Source: Mucilaginibacter sp.
GTDB taxonomy: Bacteria; Bacteroidota; Bacteroidia; Sphingobacteriales; Sphingobacteriaceae
Assembly: GCA_028288085.1 (NCBI GenBank)
Contig: JAQBOK010000381.1
Location: 1-64,000 of the forward strand
DNA length: 64,000 bases
Reading direction: 5' to 3'
In this document: piece by piece, positions 60,726 to 64,000 of the stretch
How positions within the stretch are numbered: position 1 is the stretch's first letter
Layout: each line of letters opens with the position of its first letter
Position numbers and translations under genes: made by a program
Notes under the pieces: model-generated
Told to the model about the DNA's origin: nothing
Database searches by the model: none
What the model saw: only the letters and a program-made list of their open reading frames with translations

Positions 60726-61973
60726 ATGGATACCGAGATCACAGAGGAAGTAACAGCACAAAAACGCAAAAAAGGAATTGTAATTGGCTTGATAGCTATT
60801 GTTGTACTAACAATTTGCATTGTGTTGGTCAGAGCTTATTTAAAATCCTCCATATCACGCTCCGAAGTTACATCAGCTAAGGTAGATGTAGGCAATGTGG
60901 AAAATACGCTAAACGCAACAGGAGAAGTTTTACCCGAATTTGAAGAAGTAATCACCAGCCCCATCAGTGCCTCTATTAAAAACGTATTGATGGATGCCGG
61001 TGGAAAAGTTAAAGCCGGGCAATCTATACTAACGCTTGATAAGTCAGCGGCGCAGAACGATTATGCCAAGCTGAATTTTCAATTGGAAACTAAAAAGAAC
61101 GAGATCAGCAAGCTAAAGCTCGACCTGAACAAAAGTTTTTTCGATATACAATCCAATAATGATATTAAACAATTGCGCATCGGTAACCTTACCGGCGCGG
61201 TTGAAAATGCAAATCGCCTATTTAAGGCAGGAGGTGGAACCCGCGAGGATATTGAACAAGCCGAATTGAACCTGAAGGTGGCCCAGTTGGAAAAGAAACA
61301 GTTGGAGAACGAGATCAAAAACAAACAGCAAACGATGCAATTAGAGGAAAAAGAAGCGGAGATTGCTGCTGCCATACAGCAACGGGACCTTGATGAATTG
61401 CAACGTAAATTGAACCTTGCCAACGTAGTGGCCACCCGCAGCGGTGTGGTTACTTATGTGAATAAAAACATTGGCGCCAATATAAGTCAGGGCGAAACAC
61501 TGGCCCGCATTGCTGATCTGAGCAGTTTTAAAGTTACGGGAAGCTTGTCTGATAATTACCTGGACCAACTGCACAACGGTATGCCGGTTATTGTGAGGAT
61601 CAATGATACTCAATTAAGGGGGCATGTGTCAAACGTTTATCCTTCCGTACAGAATAGTATTATCACATTCGACATTCAGTTGGATGAACGGAATAACAAA
61701 CAACTTAGGCCTAACATGAAGGTGGATGTTTTCCTGGTGACATCAGTACATAGCAAAGTATTGCGCGTAGCTAATGGCCCGGCATTTAAAGGTGCAAGCC
61801 CGCAGGATATTTTCATAATGAATAATGGCAAAGCCGAAAGACATACAGTGCACACCGGGCTGAGTAATTTCGATTTTATTGAATTAAAAGATGGTGTGAA
61901 CGCAGGTGACGTGGTAATCACATCAGATATGAGTGAGTTTAAAAATTCAAAGGAGTTGACAATTAAAGATTAA
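60726..61973 (+). CDS. HlyD-family periplasmic adaptor (efflux)
   Basis: TM then VGNVENTLNATGEVLPEFEEVITSPISASIKNVLMDAGGKVKAGQSILTLD; long coiled coil; NVVATRSGVVTYVNKNIGANISQGETLARIAD. Alternative starts at 60663 and 60717. Confidence 0.92.
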   Translation: MDTEITEEVTAQKRKKGIVIGLIAIVVLTICIVLVRAYLKSSISRSEVTSAKVDVGNVENTLNATGEVLPEFEEVITSPISASIKNVLMDAGGKVKAGQSILTLDKSAAQNDYAKLNFQLETKKNEISKLKLDLNKSFFDIQSNNDIKQLRIGNLTGAVENANRLFKAGGGTREDIEQAELNLKVAQLEKKQLENEIKNKQQTMQLEEKEAEIAAAIQQRDLDELQRKLNLANVVATRSGVVTYVNKNIGANISQGETLARIADLSSFKVTGSLSDNYLDQLHNGMPVIVRINDTQLRGHVSNVYPSVQNSIITFDIQLDERNNKQLRPNMKVDVFLVTSVHSKVLRVANGPAFKGASPQDIFIMNNGKAERHTVHTGLSNFDFIELKDGVNAGDVVITSDMSEFKNSKELTIKD

Positions 61974-61974
61974 T

Positions 61975-63438
61975 ATGATGAAATTTTTATACTTAGTCTT
62001 TCTTTTTTTTATGTACAGTACAACTGCTTTCTGTTCAAGTGGAAGTGATACGATACGACTTTCTCTGAATGATGTGGTTGAAATGGCGAAAGGCAATTCT
62101 ATTGCATCAAAACAGGCTATTACCACACGCGAAACCAAATACTGGTTGTGGCGGACGTATAAGTCCAATTATCAACCCCAACTATCATTAAGTGGTAATT
62201 TACCGGGATACAGCAAAACCGAACTGCAGGTACTACAACCTAATGGTACTATCTTATTCCAACCGGTACACAATGATAATTCAGAGATGACGCTCAATTT
62301 TAGTCAAACTATTACAGCTACAGGGGCTACCATTTATGGTGAGAGTCAACTGCAGCGCTTTGATGACTTTGACCGACACAATATATTATATAACGGCATA
62401 CCTTATGCAATAGGGTTAAGTCAGCCGATTGGCCAGTACAATAGTTTAAAATGGGATAAAAAAATTCAGCCATTATTATATAACGAAAGCAGACAGGCTT
62501 ATATTGAAGCAAAAGAACAAATATCATACACAGCAACCGGCTACTTTTTTGACTTGCTGCTGGCACAGGTAAACCTGCATATTGCCCAAATAAATTACGC
62601 CAATACGGATAATATACTGAAGATTGCCAATACCAAATTTGAGTTGGGCAAAATTACCAAGAATGAGATATTGCAGCTTCAACTGGAATTATTGAACGCG
62701 AGAAAGGCTGTTGGAACTGCTAAACGCGATATGGAAATTTCTACACTCACATTGCGTAGTTACATCAGCCAGGAAGGCGACGACCGTATTGCGCTAATAG
62801 TGCCCGAAACGATTAGCGATATGAGTGTTTCGTCTGATAAGGTTTTAGCAGAGGCATATGCCAACCGTTCAGATGCCATTGCATTTGTGCGCCGCATAGC
62901 CGAAGCCAAACGCGATGTTGCTGTAGCCAGAGGCCAAACCGGACTTACCGCAGCGCTCACAGCGAACCTGGGTTTTTCAAACAGCGCGTCCAGTATTCCT
63001 GCTGTATATCGTTCGCCTCAAAACCAGCAATTGTTGCAATTAACTTTTGCCATACCGGTATTGGATTGGGGCAGATCCAAATCAAAAATAAAGACAGCTG
63101 AGGCCAACGAGCAATTCACTGAATATGCTGTTGAGCAAGACAAACAGACCTTTAAACAGCAAATAGTAACGCAGGTATCATTATTTAACCAGATGAAAGA
63201 ACAGGTAGGGCTTACTGCCCAGGCCGATAGCATTGCGGGAGAAAAATATAAAATAGCCAAAGAGCGATATGTTTTAGGCAACTTAAGCATTACCGATCTT
63301 AGCATTGCTTTCCAGGAAAATGACCAGGCCAAGAGAGATTATGTGGCGGCGCTACGCGATTTTTGGGGAGCCTACTACCAGTTGCGCTATTTGTCATTAT
63401 ACGATTTTGAAAAGAACGAGAAAATAACTTATAAATAA
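61975..63438 (+). CDS. TolC family outer-membrane efflux protein
   Basis: Signal peptide; SLNDVVEMAKGNSIASKQA...; LLQLTFAIPVLDWGRSKSKIKTAEANEQF; KERYVLGNLSITDLSIA. Confidence 0.9.
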   Translation: MMKFLYLVFLFFMYSTTAFCSSGSDTIRLSLNDVVEMAKGNSIASKQAITTRETKYWLWRTYKSNYQPQLSLSGNLPGYSKTELQVLQPNGTILFQPVHNDNSEMTLNFSQTITATGATIYGESQLQRFDDFDRHNILYNGIPYAIGLSQPIGQYNSLKWDKKIQPLLYNESRQAYIEAKEQISYTATGYFFDLLLAQVNLHIAQINYANTDNILKIANTKFELGKITKNEILQLQLELLNARKAVGTAKRDMEISTLTLRSYISQEGDDRIALIVPETISDMSVSSDKVLAEAYANRSDAIAFVRRIAEAKRDVAVARGQTGLTAALTANLGFSNSASSIPAVYRSPQNQQLLQLTFAIPVLDWGRSKSKIKTAEANEQFTEYAVEQDKQTFKQQIVTQVSLFNQMKEQVGLTAQADSIAGEKYKIAKERYVLGNLSITDLSIAFQENDQAKRDYVAALRDFWGAYYQLRYLSLYDFEKNEKITYK

Positions 63439-63462
63439 AAACTAAATAACCGTCAACAAGAT

Positions 63463-64000
63463 ATGATCCATTTACAAAACATTGAAAAGGTTTACCGTAC
63501 TGATACGGTTGAAACGCTGGCGCTTAACAAGATAAGTCTTGATGTGGCCAAAGGCGAATTTTTATCCATCATGGGCCCGTCGGGCTGTGGAAAAAGCACG
63601 CTGCTTAATATTATTGGTTTACTGGATGAACCTTCAAAAGGTGAGATCAGGATTGACGACCAAAAGACAGCAAATTTGTCTGACAAGCAACTGGCGCAAT
63701 TTCGAAATAAAAAGCTTGGCTTTATTTTTCAAAGCTATCACCTGATCAACGATCTGCAGGTATTGGATAATGTGGAACTCCCCTTACTATATCGTTCCAC
63801 AACTGCTAAAGAGAGAAAACAACTGGCAACTGAAGCACTGGCTAAAGTGGGTTTATCCAATCGTGTCAAACACTTCCCAACGCAACTTTCAGGTGGACAG
63901 AAACAGCGCGTGGCTATTGCCCGTGCAATTGTTGGGCGCCCTGAAATTATTCTTGCTGATGAGCCTACCGGCAACCTGGACAGTGCTATGGGGAACGAGA
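63463..64000 (+). CDS. ABC transporter ATP-binding protein (MacB/LolD type), truncated by window edge
   Basis: [55 protein letters not shown]...[34 protein letters not shown]; open to the window end and absent from the ORF track. Confidence 0.95.
   Translation, partial: MIHLQNIEKVYRTDTVETLALNKISLDVAKGEFLSIMGPSGCGKSTLLNIIGLLDEPSKGEIRIDDQKTANLSDKQLAQFRNKKLGFIFQSYHLINDLQVLDNVELPLLYRSTTAKERKQLATEALAKVGLSNRVKHFPTQLSGGQKQRVAIARAIVGRPEIILADEPTGNLDSAMGNE

Overview
The window is a Bacteroidota chromosome segment, probably Sphingobacteriaceae-like (Mucilaginibacter/Pedobacter). That taxonomic guess rests on gene content, AT-rich spacers and TAnnTTTG-like promoters; no search was run. No rRNA, tRNA, CRISPR array or intact transposon was recognised. 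Main content: (i) a left edge with a partial FAD oxidoreductase, two decayed genes (SDR-like, DUF4142-like) and small YdaT-like and KTSC ORFs; (ii) an FAH / GH172 (DUF2961) / DUF6786-like trio; (iii) a two-gene type III polyketide synthase + ICMT-type methyltransferase cassette; (iv) housekeeping genes (rpmE2, GlmU-like, tpiA, prmA, slyD), an M1 peptidase, a YyaL-like protein and a TonB-dependent receptor; (v) a two-component signalling island containing a kinase with about 17 tandem 21-aa repeats, plus a decayed copy of the same kinase next to an orphaned response regulator; (vi) a ~17 kb co-directional locus (31693-48980) that looks like an exported sugar/glycoside oxidation system. That locus has two GMC flavoproteins, each with a CX5CX3C motif, two Tat-lipoprotein small subunits, a lipoprotein cytochrome c, two Gfo/Idh/MocA proteins, four TIM-barrel isomerases, two transporters and a DUF1080 protein. 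It is followed by (vii) an HTCS-like hybrid kinase with no DNA-binding domain, (viii) DUF4965, NIPSNAP, FAD oxidoreductase and GH43 genes with a decayed KTSC gene, and (ix) the start of a MacAB-TolC-type efflux operon. The most interesting items are the oxidation locus, the kinase pseudogene and repeat expansion, and an intergenic repeat that exactly fills the gap between two ORFs.
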